From an uncultured Victivallales bacterium (GTDB lineage Bacteria; Verrucomicrobiota; Lentisphaeria; Oligosphaerales; JAFGRS01), in the NCBI GenBank assembly GCA_903834675.1, contig CAILKC010000842.1:1-18986 (forward strand): DNA of 18,986 nucleotides. Reading direction: 5' to 3'. This document shows positions 7,297-15,272 of this stretch, piece by piece. The position numbers were made by a program, and so were the translations under genes. Below the pieces are notes generated by a model. The model worked only from the letters and a program-made list of their open reading frames with translations. It did not search any database and was not told where the DNA came from. Numbering within the stretch: the first letter of the stretch is position 1; each line of letters starts with the position of its first letter.

Positions 7297-8862
7297 ATGG
7301 ATCCCCAGCAGGCATTTACGGAGCTGCGGCGACGGCTCGACAAGCTGCTCATGCTCAACCCCGACCTCGGCGTCGTGGAGCTGCAAGAGCTGTATGGCCT
7401 GGCCGACCGCGCCGCGGCGGACCGTTTCGGTGAGATCGAAGCCTTCACCAACCGGCTCATCAGCCTGTATCTCGAGAGCCCCGCCAAGCGTGTATCTGAA
7501 CAGATTCTGACGGAGTACTTTCACGAATTGGGCCGTTCGGCACGGCTGCTGGCCGAAAGCGGCGCGGTGGACAAAGAACTGCGCCAGGCGACCGCGGCAC
7601 AACAATCCGTGGCCTTGGTCCCGCAAGAACTCTACACCCCCCTCGAATGGTGCAGGGTGCTGTGCGCCTCGGAACTGCCACACGACCTCATGAAGGCGGT
7701 GGAAGCCTGCCGTCGACGCAGTGAACTCGTCAGCACCGTGCTCGAATACGCCTTAGTGGTCATGCAGCGCTTGGATGTGGACCAGGCCCTGCGCTGGCAA
7801 CTGGCCTTCCTCGAAACCAACCGCGGGCAACTGGATCCAGACCTGGTCCGCGATCTGATCAACGCCTGGCTCACCCGGCCCACCCTGCCGCGGGCGGCGC
7901 TGGCCTGGGCTGAAGCCTGGAGCGCCGACCAGAATCTGCTGCGGCTGTGGCCGCACGTGGTGCGTCGCGCCGACCGTCTGCTCTGTCAACATGCGCTTGA
8001 CGCCTGGATCGCGCCGACCCCGGCCCGCGGCGCCATGTTGGCGCGCCTCCATCGGCTGGTCCGGGAGCAGGAAACCGATGACCGCAGCCTGCTCGCCTGG
8101 CTCAAGTCCGCGCTCACCGACATGGGGGAAACCATCCTGCGCTTCGTCAGCCTCAGTCGACAGGTGGACGCTCCCGATGCCGCGCCGCAGCCCTGGCGCA
8201 GTGGCGCCATCGTACGCGAAATCCTGCGCGTCGAGAGCCTGTTTACGCCGGTGCTGCTCACGGCGGACCGCATCCTGGATGTGCCCGATGGCGCCAATAC
8301 CTTCGCGGTCGCCTTCTTCGGACTGGTCGGCAAAGGCCGTCAGTTGTGGGAAGCCAAGCTCCATCGCCTGGCCGAGCGCGCCGTACGCCAGGCCTTTCTC
8401 GAGGACATGCGCGCCGGTGTCGGTCCCCTGCGCACCATCGAGAGGCTGACCTTCGGGGACCAGCAGGCCTGCGAGTGGGCCATGGGCGAACTCGATGCGG
8501 CGACCCTCCAGTTCGACTCGGTTCGGCAGCGTGAAGGAGTCGTGCGCTTCTTGAGTGTCTTCCTCGCCAGCTACCGCGAACAGGAATTGCTGGGCGGCGA
8601 GGTCCTGCGGCGCTACCGCAGTCTCATGAAGCTCATGCACGAGGATCACCTGCGCCGCGTCCTGGCGCCGGACCACTTCGAAGAGGTGATGCGGCGCTCG
8701 ATTCTGCGGGACCTGGCCTCGGTGGCGGCCGAGGCACGGCGCTACCTCAGCCGGCGTCGGGCACTGGAGAGCAGTCTGCCGGAACTGGTGGCCACCGAAA
8801 TCGAATTCACCCAGGGGATCCGGCGGCGGCGACTCCGTCTGATCCACACGCTTCTCGGATGA
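7297..8862 (+). CDS. Hypothetical alpha-helical protein, 521 aa, unrecognised
   Basis: I do not recognise a family. The 521-aa product looks almost entirely alpha-helical, with Leu/Ala/Arg-rich amphipathic segments and few Gly or Pro. It has no signal peptide, no transmembrane segment, no nucleotide-binding loop and no obvious metal motif. The C-terminal 70 residues are strongly basic (EEVMRRSILRDLA, YLSRRRALESS, IRRRRLRLIH), which could contact nucleic acid or membrane. ATG 7297 abuts the TGA of the GHL6-like gene. GAGGA at 7288-7292 is a Shine-Dalgarno site at a short 4-nt spacing, so reinitiation from the upstream gene is plausible. The 3' end overlaps the convergent HD-domain gene by 56 bp. 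A HEAT/TPR-like helical repeat scaffold is possible, but I cannot demonstrate a repeat. Confidence 0.75.
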   Translation: MDPQQAFTELRRRLDKLLMLNPDLGVVELQELYGLADRAAADRFGEIEAFTNRLISLYLESPAKRVSEQILTEYFHELGRSARLLAESGAVDKELRQATAAQQSVALVPQELYTPLEWCRVLCASELPHDLMKAVEACRRRSELVSTVLEYALVVMQRLDVDQALRWQLAFLETNRGQLDPDLVRDLINAWLTRPTLPRAALAWAEAWSADQNLLRLWPHVVRRADRLLCQHALDAWIAPTPARGAMLARLHRLVREQETDDRSLLAWLKSALTDMGETILRFVSLSRQVDAPDAAPQPWRSGAIVREILRVESLFTPVLLTADRILDVPDGANTFAVAFFGLVGKGRQLWEAKLHRLAERAVRQAFLEDMRAGVGPLRTIERLTFGDQQACEWAMGELDAATLQFDSVRQREGVVRFLSVFLASYREQELLGGEVLRRYRSLMKLMHEDHLRRVLAPDHFEEVMRRSILRDLASVAAEARRYLSRRRALESSLPELVATEIEFTQGIRRRRLRLIHTLLG

Positions 8863-10090
8863 TCGCGGCCAGACGCTCCCACTGCCGGGCAACCCGCTCA
8901 CGCTCCTCAGGAACCGCGATCACGCGCACCGCGAAGGTGCGCAGGTAATCCCCCTCCAGCGAGCGGACATGGTCACGGTCCTTCTCAAATAACCCGAAAC
9001 CACCCTCGGCCCCGGCAGAGTAGATGCGCACGTCTTGTGGCAGGAGCTTGCGGAAGTAGGGCATGGGGGCCACCAGGATGTCCCCCGCCGGCAGTCCGCA
9101 GCATGCCGCCAGGCGCTCCTCAAGGGCAAACAGTGCCTGACAATCAGCACAGAATTCGGCGAAGCGGCGCAGGGGCGGCCGGGGCCACTCCAGAACATGC
9201 ATCGGCTTGCCCGAACAGCGCTCGACAAAGCCGTAGCCCTCCGGTCGGATGGCCAGTACCGTCCGGTGCAAGCGCCGGCTGGCCAGGCGTGCCTCCAGGC
9301 GTCGGGCCACCGCGCTGCGCCCCGAGCGCAGCCAGCCGGTAAGGTCCTCGTCCGTCATCGGCCACAGATCCTGTGGCTCCGCACTGCGACGCATGGCAAA
9401 CTCTTCCTGCACCGCGCGCTGCAGAAGGCGCTGGGCGCTCAGGGCGGCCTTATTCAGATAGCCGTGCTGGTGCAGGTACGAGTAGAACTTCTGCAGCCGC
9501 TTCACCTCCTCGATGAATTTCTCCTCGATGGCCAGGATATCGCCGTCCAGGACCGTGTAGAACTGGATCTTCTCGATGTCCGGCGCGCCGGCAAAGCCGA
9601 TATGGAGGGCGTCGCGCATCAGGTAGTCGAGCTTATCGGTTCCCAGATTGCGGTCCGTGACCCACTGCGCCAGCCCTTGTTGCCCGCGCATCATGGCGGC
9701 GATGTCGTCAAAGCCGACCCCGCATTCGCGTAGTTCGCCGCGCATGTTGTCGAGGCAGCGCAGGCCGTACTCATGGTGGTTGCCGCCCAGGATGGGCTCG
9801 ATCTGGTGCGAGAAAGGCCCATGCCCGATGTCATGCACCAGGGCAAAGGCGCAGAGCAGTCGCCGCTGTTCCTCGCCCAGGCTGTGGATGCGCCCGAGCC
9901 GCTGGGTCAACCCCAGGCAGCCAACCGCATGCTCGAAGCGTGTGTGTACCGCCCCTGGAAATACTAGATAATTGACGCCCAGTTGCTTGCGACCGCGCAA
10001 CTTCTGGAAGCTAGGGTGATCCAGAAGCGGGCGCAGGGCGCCTACATCCACCGGCGGTGAAGCCGGAATGCAGATGGAGTGCAGAGGCAT
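8807..10090 (-). CDS. HD-domain phosphohydrolase (dNTPase-like)
   Basis: The 427-aa cytoplasmic protein belongs to the HD superfamily of the YwfO/SAMHD1-like group. The HD metal set is visible: H54 in HTRFEH, H86-D87 in VHDIGHGPFSH, and the downstream Asp in GTDKLDYLMRD (D152). The arginine- and histidine-rich opening around VFPGAVHTRFEHAVG is characteristic. Related proteins hydrolyse deoxynucleoside triphosphates or phosphorylated nucleotides, and the exact substrate cannot be assigned. I place the start at ATG 10090 (minus strand). GTG 10093 is an alternative, with AAAGG about 10 nt ahead of it. The much longer open frame up to 10477 covers the intergenic region and the start of the divergent sulfatase, so it is not used. 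The 3' end overlaps the convergent 521-aa gene by 56 bp. Confidence 0.88.
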   Translation of the reverse strand: MPLHSICIPASPPVDVGALRPLLDHPSFQKLRGRKQLGVNYLVFPGAVHTRFEHAVGCLGLTQRLGRIHSLGEEQRRLLCAFALVHDIGHGPFSHQIEPILGGNHHEYGLRCLDNMRGELRECGVGFDDIAAMMRGQQGLAQWVTDRNLGTDKLDYLMRDALHIGFAGAPDIEKIQFYTVLDGDILAIEEKFIEEVKRLQKFYSYLHQHGYLNKAALSAQRLLQRAVQEEFAMRRSAEPQDLWPMTDEDLTGWLRSGRSAVARRLEARLASRRLHRTVLAIRPEGYGFVERCSGKPMHVLEWPRPPLRRFAEFCADCQALFALEERLAACCGLPAGDILVAPMPYFRKLLPQDVRIYSAGAEGGFGLFEKDRDHVRSLEGDYLRTFAVRVIAVPEERERVARQWERLAAIIREACGSDGVAAAGSPG

Positions 10091-10150
10091 CACGGCAGTG
10101 TCGCCTTTCGCGTCTAACCCAGGCCTGCGCTCAACCGACGTAACCGGCAG

Positions 10151-10180
10151 ACTATAGCCGCTGTTCCGGGCCAGCGTCAC
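10151..10180 (-). promoter_or_regulatory. Possible sigma70-type promoter for the HD-domain gene
   Basis: Read on the minus strand, GTGACG (10180-10175), an 18-nt spacer and TATAGT (10156-10151) resemble a -35/-10 pair. The start point would fall near 10144, leaving a leader of about 54 nt to ATG 10090. The match is imperfect and was found by eye. No equally good promoter was seen for the divergent sulfatase in the same 175-bp gap. Confidence 0.35.
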
Positions 10181-10249
10181 GCCGACGGTCCCCAACTGGA
10201 CGGCCACCACGGCGCGAGCTACGGTAGGGCCAGCCGGAATCCAGCCTGT

Positions 10250-10255
10250 GGAGGG
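10250..10255 (+). promoter_or_regulatory. Shine-Dalgarno site deciding the sulfatase start
   Basis: GGAGGG lies 10 nt before ATG 10266. An in-frame GTG at 10248 overlaps this site and would give a 6-residue extension with no family counterpart, so ATG 10266 is preferred. Confidence 0.65.
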
Positions 10256-10265
10256 TGTTTGCAGC

Positions 10266-11804
10266 ATGGCCACGCCAGCCCGTCCCAACATCCTTCTGTT
10301 CTTCACCGACCAGCAGCGGGGCGACACCCTCCATGCCTTGGGCAATCCGGTGATTCGGACGCCCGCGCTGGACCGGCTGTGCCACTCCGGGGTGGCTTTC
10401 ACCAATGCCTTTTCGCCCTCGCCGGTGTGCGTGTCGGCGCGTTGCAGCCTGATCCACGGACAGTATCCGCTGCACACGGGCTGCTACGAGAACACCGTGA
10501 TGCCGACGGACGGCCGACAGACCTTCATGGCGGCACTGACCGCGGCGGGCTACCGCACCCACGGCATCGGCAAGTGCCACTTCACCCCCGACCTCTACGC
10601 CCTGCGGGGCTTCGAAAGCCGCGAGACTCAGGAGGAACTGATCGGGAACCCGGAGCGGGATGACTACCTCAGGTTCCTCCATGCCAATGGGTTCCGCCAC
10701 GTTTGCGATCCCCACGGTATCCGCGGCGAGATGTACTACATCCCGCAGCCCAGCCAGTATCCGGCGCACTTGCACCCGACCCAGTGGGTTGGCGATCGTT
10801 CCAGCGCCTACATCCGGGAGAACGCGGGCAGCGAGCGACCCTGGTTCCTCTATTCGAGCTTCATCCATCCCCACCCACCCTTTGCGCCGCCCAACCCCTG
10901 GCACAAGCTCTACCGCGGGCCACTGATGCCGTTGCCAAACGTGCCCCCTGACTACGAAGCACTGCACACCTTCATCAACCGCTTCCAGAACCGCTACAAG
11001 TACCGTGACCAGGGCATCGACCAGAACCTGCTGCGCTGCATCAAAGCCTACTACTACGCCTGCATCTCGTTCATTGATTTCCAGGTGGGCCGCGTGCTCG
11101 AGGCCTTGCAGGATACCGGTCAGCTCGATAACACCCTGATCCTGTTCACGGCGGACCACGGCGAGCACCTTGGCGACTACCACTGCTTCGGCAAGCGTTC
11201 CATGCACGACTCCTGCGCCCGCATCCCCTTGTTGGCCAGCCTGCCGGGGCGCTTCGAGCCGGGGCGGGTCTGCGAGCGGTCGGCGAGTTTGGTCGATATC
11301 GCCTCGACGGTCTGCGCGGCGGCGGGGGTGGGCCTCACCTCGCATGCCCTCGACGGCGTCGATCTGGCGGACCTGGCCAGCGGGGCCGCGGCGCGTCAGA
11401 TGGTCTTCGCGCAACACGCCTTCGTGCCCTTCACGCCGCAAGGGGCCGCGCTGCACCAAACGCCCGAGGGCCGCGCGGCGCTGTCAACCTACATGAGTGT
11501 CAGCCAGAAGTGGAAATACGTCTACAGCGCTCCCGACCACCGCGAGTTCCTCTTCGACCGCGTGACCGATCCGCTGGAAACACGCAACCGCGCGGGCCTG
11601 CCGCTGTGTCGGCCAGCCGTCAACACCATGCGCACGGCACTCATGGACCACCTGCGCGCTGGCGGCGAGACGGGCGGTATCGCCGCCGATGGCCAGTGGC
11701 GTGAATTCCCGCGCTTGACCATCCCGCCGGACCCTGATGCGCTCCTGCTTATCCAAGATCATCCCTGGCCGGATACACGCATCCCGGGGTATACTGAACC
11801 CTAG
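10266..11804 (+). CDS. Type I sulfatase (formylglycine-dependent), no signal peptide
   Basis: The 512-aa sulfatase (alkaline-phosphatase fold, S1 family) should remove sulfate esters from a carbohydrate or related substrate. Key sites are visible. NILLFFTDQQRGD carries the N-terminal metal Asp. The maturation motif C-V-S-A-R fits C-x-S/P-x-R, with C55 becoming formylglycine. GIGKCHF is the equivalent of the GKWH lysine/histidine site. HPHPPFAPP follows, and TADHGEHLGDYHCFGKRSMHD carries the second metal-site Asp/His and the conserved Lys. Activity requires a formylglycine-generating enzyme, which is not in this window. No N-terminal signal peptide is present: the protein begins MATPARPNILLFF, where the hydrophobic stretch is the first beta strand, so it is predicted to be cytoplasmic. 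It diverges from the HD gene and precedes the second beta-helix gene, from which it is separated by a palindromic spacer. Confidence 0.92.
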   Translation: MATPARPNILLFFTDQQRGDTLHALGNPVIRTPALDRLCHSGVAFTNAFSPSPVCVSARCSLIHGQYPLHTGCYENTVMPTDGRQTFMAALTAAGYRTHGIGKCHFTPDLYALRGFESRETQEELIGNPERDDYLRFLHANGFRHVCDPHGIRGEMYYIPQPSQYPAHLHPTQWVGDRSSAYIRENAGSERPWFLYSSFIHPHPPFAPPNPWHKLYRGPLMPLPNVPPDYEALHTFINRFQNRYKYRDQGIDQNLLRCIKAYYYACISFIDFQVGRVLEALQDTGQLDNTLILFTADHGEHLGDYHCFGKRSMHDSCARIPLLASLPGRFEPGRVCERSASLVDIASTVCAAAGVGLTSHALDGVDLADLASGAAARQMVFAQHAFVPFTPQGAALHQTPEGRAALSTYMSVSQKWKYVYSAPDHREFLFDRVTDPLETRNRAGLPLCRPAVNTMRTALMDHLRAGGETGGIAADGQWREFPRLTIPPDPDALLLIQDHPWPDTRIPGYTEP

Positions 11805-11815
11805 CCTGAACTATT

Positions 11816-12102
11816 CACCACCAAGATCACGAAGATCACCAAGATAATGCAGGGCAAATGGTTGCACGATTCTCACCGTTTTAACTCTTCTTTAGGACCC
11901 TTCGATTCTACTACACTCGACTCTTTCACCACAGAGGACACAGAGGTCACAGAGGGTCGCAATAGAGGATGGGCGATATGCACATAACCTACTCTTCTCC
12001 AGTGTGTTATTCTCTGTGCTCTCGGTGCTCTCTGTGGTTTACAGAATTGAGAATCGAAAGGCCCTGACCTCTTCTTTGTGTTCTTGGTGCTCTTGGTGGT
12101 TG
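11816..12102. repeat. Nested imperfect palindrome built from 9-nt units (A-C-B-B'-C'-A')
   Basis: The gene-free spacer holds three pairs of inverted segments in nested order. A (11816-11846) repeats CACCAAGAT-like 9-mers, and its inverse A' (12071-12101) has TTCTTGGTG-like 9-mers. C (11896-11910, GGACCCTTCGATTCT) pairs with C' (about 12049-12064) at 13 of 15 positions. B (11927-11956) is three CACAGAGGN 9-mers, and its inverse B' is at 12010-12040. The whole could fold into one long interrupted hairpin. Short basic frames on the minus strand here are repeat artefacts. Similar motifs recur between genes in PVC-type genomes, from memory. GAATGGCCATTC (12103-12114) and ATTCATGAAT (12111-12120) are further perfect palindromes just before the next gene. 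Confidence 0.85.
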
Positions 12103-12143
12103 GAATGGCCATTCATGAATAAGGCAGGCTAGAGCGGAAACAG

Positions 12144-14915
12144 ATGAGGCACCCAAGTATGAACCTAAGAAGTGCGACCGCCATGATTCTCTCTGTTGGG
12201 ATGACGTCATGCGTCAGTCCGGTCCGCGATGCAGGGAAGAGCCAGGAGGCCCCCTCGGCGGGCTCGGCCTCATTTCATGTCGCGCCGGACGGCAGCGACA
12301 CCAACCCCGGTACCCCGGCGCAGCCCTTTGCCTCCCTGGAACAGGCCCGGAAGGCGCTCCGGGCGCTGCGGCAGAAGGGGGCGTTGCCGCAGGGCGGGGT
12401 GACGGTCTGGATTCGGGGTGGAGTCTACGAGCTGCCGCAGCCGCTGGAGTTCAGCGCCGAGGATTCCGGCACTGAGGCCAGTCCGATCGAGTACCGGGCC
12501 TGCCAGGACGAAGAGGTGCGCCTGGTCGGTGGCAGAGTCGTTCCGGGCTGGCAGCGGGTGACTGCCCCCGCGGGGTTGGCTCGCCTGGCACCCGCCGCGC
12601 GCGGGGATGTCTACGAAGCTGATCTCAAGGCGCTCGGCATCACCGACCTGCAAGGCATCAACGGTCCGGGCAGCTACCAATCCGATCCGGGCCTGGAGCT
12701 CTTCTTTAACGACCAGCCGATGACCCTGGCGCGCTATCCTAACGAGGGGTACATGCACATCGGCGACGTGTTCGACGTCGGCGGCGTGGTCAAAGGCGGC
12801 AAGGCCAAGACCCCCGAAGGCCGCTTCGTCTGTGACGACCCGCGCCCGGCGCGTTGGGCCGCCGAGAGGGACATCTGGCTCCATGGCTTCTGGGTCTGGG
12901 ACTGGGCCGATGAGCGTATCCCTCTCGGGAGCGTGGATCCCGCCACCAACACCCTCGGCCTCGCACCTAAGCCCGGACGCTCCTACGACCTGCGCAAGGG
13001 CCAGTGGTTCTACGCCGAAAACGTCCTGCCCGAGTTGGACCGCCCCGGCGAGTGGTACCTCGACCGCGACACCGCAAAGCTCTACTTCTGGCCGCCAGCC
13101 AAGCTCACCTCAGGGCGGGCCATGGTCTCGGTGGTGCGGGACCTTCTGCGGCTCAACGACGCCTCCCATATCACCTTCCGCGGCCTCCTGATCGAGGCTG
13201 GCCGGGGCAGTGCGGTCGTGGTCAAGGGGGGCACCAACGTGCGCGTGGTCGGCTGCACCCTCCGCAATATGGGTAACTGGGCCGTGAAGGTCTACGGGGG
13301 CACTCAGCATGGCGTGGTCGGCTGCGACATCTACCAGACGGGCCAGGGCGGCATCCATCTCGAAGGCGGCGACCGCAAGACGCTGACCGCCGCCGGGCAC
13401 TACGCCGACAACAACCACATCCACCACACCTCGCGCTGGGATCCGGTGTACCAGCAAGCCATCGCGCTGCGGGGCGTCGGCCAGCGTGCCACCCACAACC
13501 TGATCGACAACGTGCCCCATATCGCCATCGGCTTTGCCGACAACGAGATGACCATCGAGTACAACGAGATCCACAGCGCCGTCTTCCAGTCCAACGACGC
13601 CGGCGCCATCTACACCTCGCCTCCCGATGAAACCTGGTCCATGCGCGGACACAAAATCCGTTACAACTACCTGCACAACATCCACGGGTTTGAGGGCAAG
13701 GGCTGCTTTAGCGTCTACCTCGACGACTGCTTCTCGTCGGCGGACATCTCGAGCAACATCTTCTACGATGTGGCCACCCCCATCCTCATCGGTGGCGGCC
13801 GCGACAACCCCATGACCAACAACCTCTTCATCAACTGCGTTAAGGCCTTCAGTATCGATGCCCGTGGCCTCGGCTGGGCCAAGGGCGTCGGCGTCTCGGC
13901 CACCCAGGAACTGCGTGACCTCAATTATCAGAAACCGCCCTGGTCGGTCAAGTACCCGGAACTGGTGGGCATCCTCGAGGACGAGCCCCTGGCGCCCAAG
14001 GGCAACCTCATGGCCCGCAACCTCTGCTGGGGTGGCCCCTGGGGCTGGATCCAGCCTCAGGCGCTGCCTGGAGTCAAGGTCGAGGATAACCTCATCGATA
14101 CCGACCCGCGCTTTGCCGGCAAGCCCCCGAAGGACTTCCGTCTGAAACCCGACTCGCCCGCCTGGAAGCTGGGATTCAAGGCGATCCCGTTCGCGGATAT
14201 CGGCGTCTACCAGAGCGCCGAGCGGGCATCCTGGCCGGTCACCTCCAGCCTGCGTCGGGACCCCGTCCCGCCGGTCGCGAAGCCGAAACCGCCCCGCCAG
14301 GCCGGTCCGGCCCCCGTCTTCGACATCCCTCGCCGGTCGAACCCGGTGACGATCGACGGGATCCTCACCGCCGCGGAGTGGTTCGGCCTGGATCCGGCCA
14401 GAGGGCTGATCCTGCAGGAAGGCGTCGAAGGTGAGAGGGTCGCCCCACCCACGAAAGCCTGGCTCGCCTGGGATGACGAAGCCCTGTACATCGCCTTCGA
14501 CAATGCGGTCAACAAGGACATCCCCATGCTGCGCGAAGACACCTGGGGCGCCTGCGACGCCGTCGAGGTCTCCTTGCGGAACGCCGCCTTGGGCGACAAG
14601 GCCCCGATCCTGGTCCTGCGCGGTTTCAGCAATGGCACCTTCACCTCGAGCGATGAGGCGGGCGCCTCTGCGGAAGTCGCCCGCAAGGCCGGCGCCAACG
14701 TGCAGTACAAGGCGACGGTCATCGACGCCGGTCGCTGGGTGGCCGAAATGCGCTTGCCCTTGGCCTCCTTGGGTATCGCGCCCAAGGCGACCCTGCGGGT
14801 GCCCTTCAACCTCGCCGTGCGCAAGCAGGGCGAGGCCCCCTGGGTCCTGTGGCGCGGCACGGGCAATTGCACCTGGTATGTCCCCGAAGCTGGCCTGATC
14901 CGCTTCGCGCCCTGA
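12144..14915 (+). CDS. GH141-like right-handed beta-helix protein with one CBM9-like domain, probable lipoprotein
   Basis: The 923-aa exported protein has an N-terminal hydrophobic stretch ending GMTSC, which could be a lipobox (Cys20). The mature region opens FHVAPDGSDTNPGTPAQPFASLEQARKAL in two adjoining motifs (split at about residue 61), followed by VTVWIRGGVYELPQPL and SPIEYRACQ. This is the standard N-terminus of GH141-type beta-helix proteins, followed by the inserted beta-sandwich segment (LELFFNDQPMTLARYPNEGY). WYLDRDTAKLYFWP matches the equivalent segment of the first beta-helix protein here. The parallel helix occupies about 330-690. A CBM9-like domain (VTIDGILTAAEW onward) covers about 730-923. 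ATG 12144 has only a weak ribosome site (AGCGGA). ATG 12159, six codons in, has GAGG at 12146-12149 and is a serious alternative that keeps the lipoprotein signal. The likely role is surface binding or cleavage of plant- or algal-type polysaccharide. Catalytic residues are not assigned. Confidence 0.83.
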   Translation: MRHPSMNLRSATAMILSVGMTSCVSPVRDAGKSQEAPSAGSASFHVAPDGSDTNPGTPAQPFASLEQARKALRALRQKGALPQGGVTVWIRGGVYELPQPLEFSAEDSGTEASPIEYRACQDEEVRLVGGRVVPGWQRVTAPAGLARLAPAARGDVYEADLKALGITDLQGINGPGSYQSDPGLELFFNDQPMTLARYPNEGYMHIGDVFDVGGVVKGGKAKTPEGRFVCDDPRPARWAAERDIWLHGFWVWDWADERIPLGSVDPATNTLGLAPKPGRSYDLRKGQWFYAENVLPELDRPGEWYLDRDTAKLYFWPPAKLTSGRAMVSVVRDLLRLNDASHITFRGLLIEAGRGSAVVVKGGTNVRVVGCTLRNMGNWAVKVYGGTQHGVVGCDIYQTGQGGIHLEGGDRKTLTAAGHYADNNHIHHTSRWDPVYQQAIALRGVGQRATHNLIDNVPHIAIGFADNEMTIEYNEIHSAVFQSNDAGAIYTSPPDETWSMRGHKIRYNYLHNIHGFEGKGCFSVYLDDCFSSADISSNIFYDVATPILIGGGRDNPMTNNLFINCVKAFSIDARGLGWAKGVGVSATQELRDLNYQKPPWSVKYPELVGILEDEPLAPKGNLMARNLCWGGPWGWIQPQALPGVKVEDNLIDTDPRFAGKPPKDFRLKPDSPAWKLGFKAIPFADIGVYQSAERASWPVTSSLRRDPVPPVAKPKPPRQAGPAPVFDIPRRSNPVTIDGILTAAEWFGLDPARGLILQEGVEGERVAPPTKAWLAWDDEALYIAFDNAVNKDIPMLREDTWGACDAVEVSLRNAALGDKAPILVLRGFSNGTFTSSDEAGASAEVARKAGANVQYKATVIDAGRWVAEMRLPLASLGIAPKATLRVPFNLAVRKQGEAPWVLWRGTGNCTWYVPEAGLIRFAP

Positions 14916-14959
14916 AGCACACACGCCCCAGCGGACCCGGCACGGACCACCCAATGCGG

Positions 14960-15092
14960 CTAAGGGAGTTGGCACTTGCTGAAGTACCATCGGAACGCCG
15001 AACATCGAACGTCCAACGCCAAACGTCGAAGTGGGGAAGCCGAGGAGACAACGCCCATCTCGCGGTACATTGACAGATGCCAACTCCCTAAG
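14960..15092. mobile_element. MITE-like inverted repeat enclosing heptamer direct repeats
   Basis: CTAAGGGAGTTGGCA at 14960-14974 is the inverse of 15078-15092 at 14 of 15 positions. Inside the arms lies a heptamer array at 14993-15027: GAACGCC, GAACATC, GAACGTC, CAACGCC, AAACGTC. The 133-bp element carries no gene. A small non-autonomous element or a structured intergenic repeat fits best. I could not identify a target-site duplication. Confidence 0.6.
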
Positions 15093-15128
15093 TTTCTGGC
15101 CGCAGCCTCGGTTGCCGACGGGCAAGTA

Positions 15129-15179
15129 GGTCGGGGGTGCCAGTACCCGACCCCGGTCGCCGGCTTGGCTGGCGACCGG
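15129..15179. repeat. Two adjacent GC-rich hairpins
   Basis: GGTCGGG (15129-15135) pairs with CCCGACC (15146-15152) around a 10-nt loop. One base later CCGGTCGCC (15153-15161) pairs perfectly with GGCGACCGG (15171-15179) around a 9-nt loop. There is no T tract after either, so an intrinsic terminator is not supported. They follow the MITE-like element and precede the AAA+ remnant. Confidence 0.6.
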
Positions 15180-15272
15180 CAATCGCCCCGCACAGCCCAA
15201 CAGAACGAGAAACGTAGCAGCATGGGTGGGTATCTGGGCCTCGCGACACGGGTGGGGATCGTGCGCCTGGCC

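Noticed and set aside
5761..7683. Minus-strand open frame of 640 codons
   Set aside because: It is antisense to the GHL6-like gene and the 521-aa gene, has low-complexity composition, and shows no domain or start signal.
10091..10477. N-terminal extension of the HD-domain protein to a start at 10477
   Set aside because: It would cover the promoter gap and the beginning of the divergent sulfatase. The extension has no family similarity, and HD homologues start near residue 1 of the 427-aa form.
11873..12210. Small basic proteins on the minus strand in the palindromic spacer
   Set aside because: Their sequence is just translated CACAGAGG/CACCAAGA repeats, and no ribosome site was found.
13110..15200. 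Minus-strand open frame of 696 codons
   Set aside because: It is a shadow of the second beta-helix gene and runs through the MITE-like element at its start.
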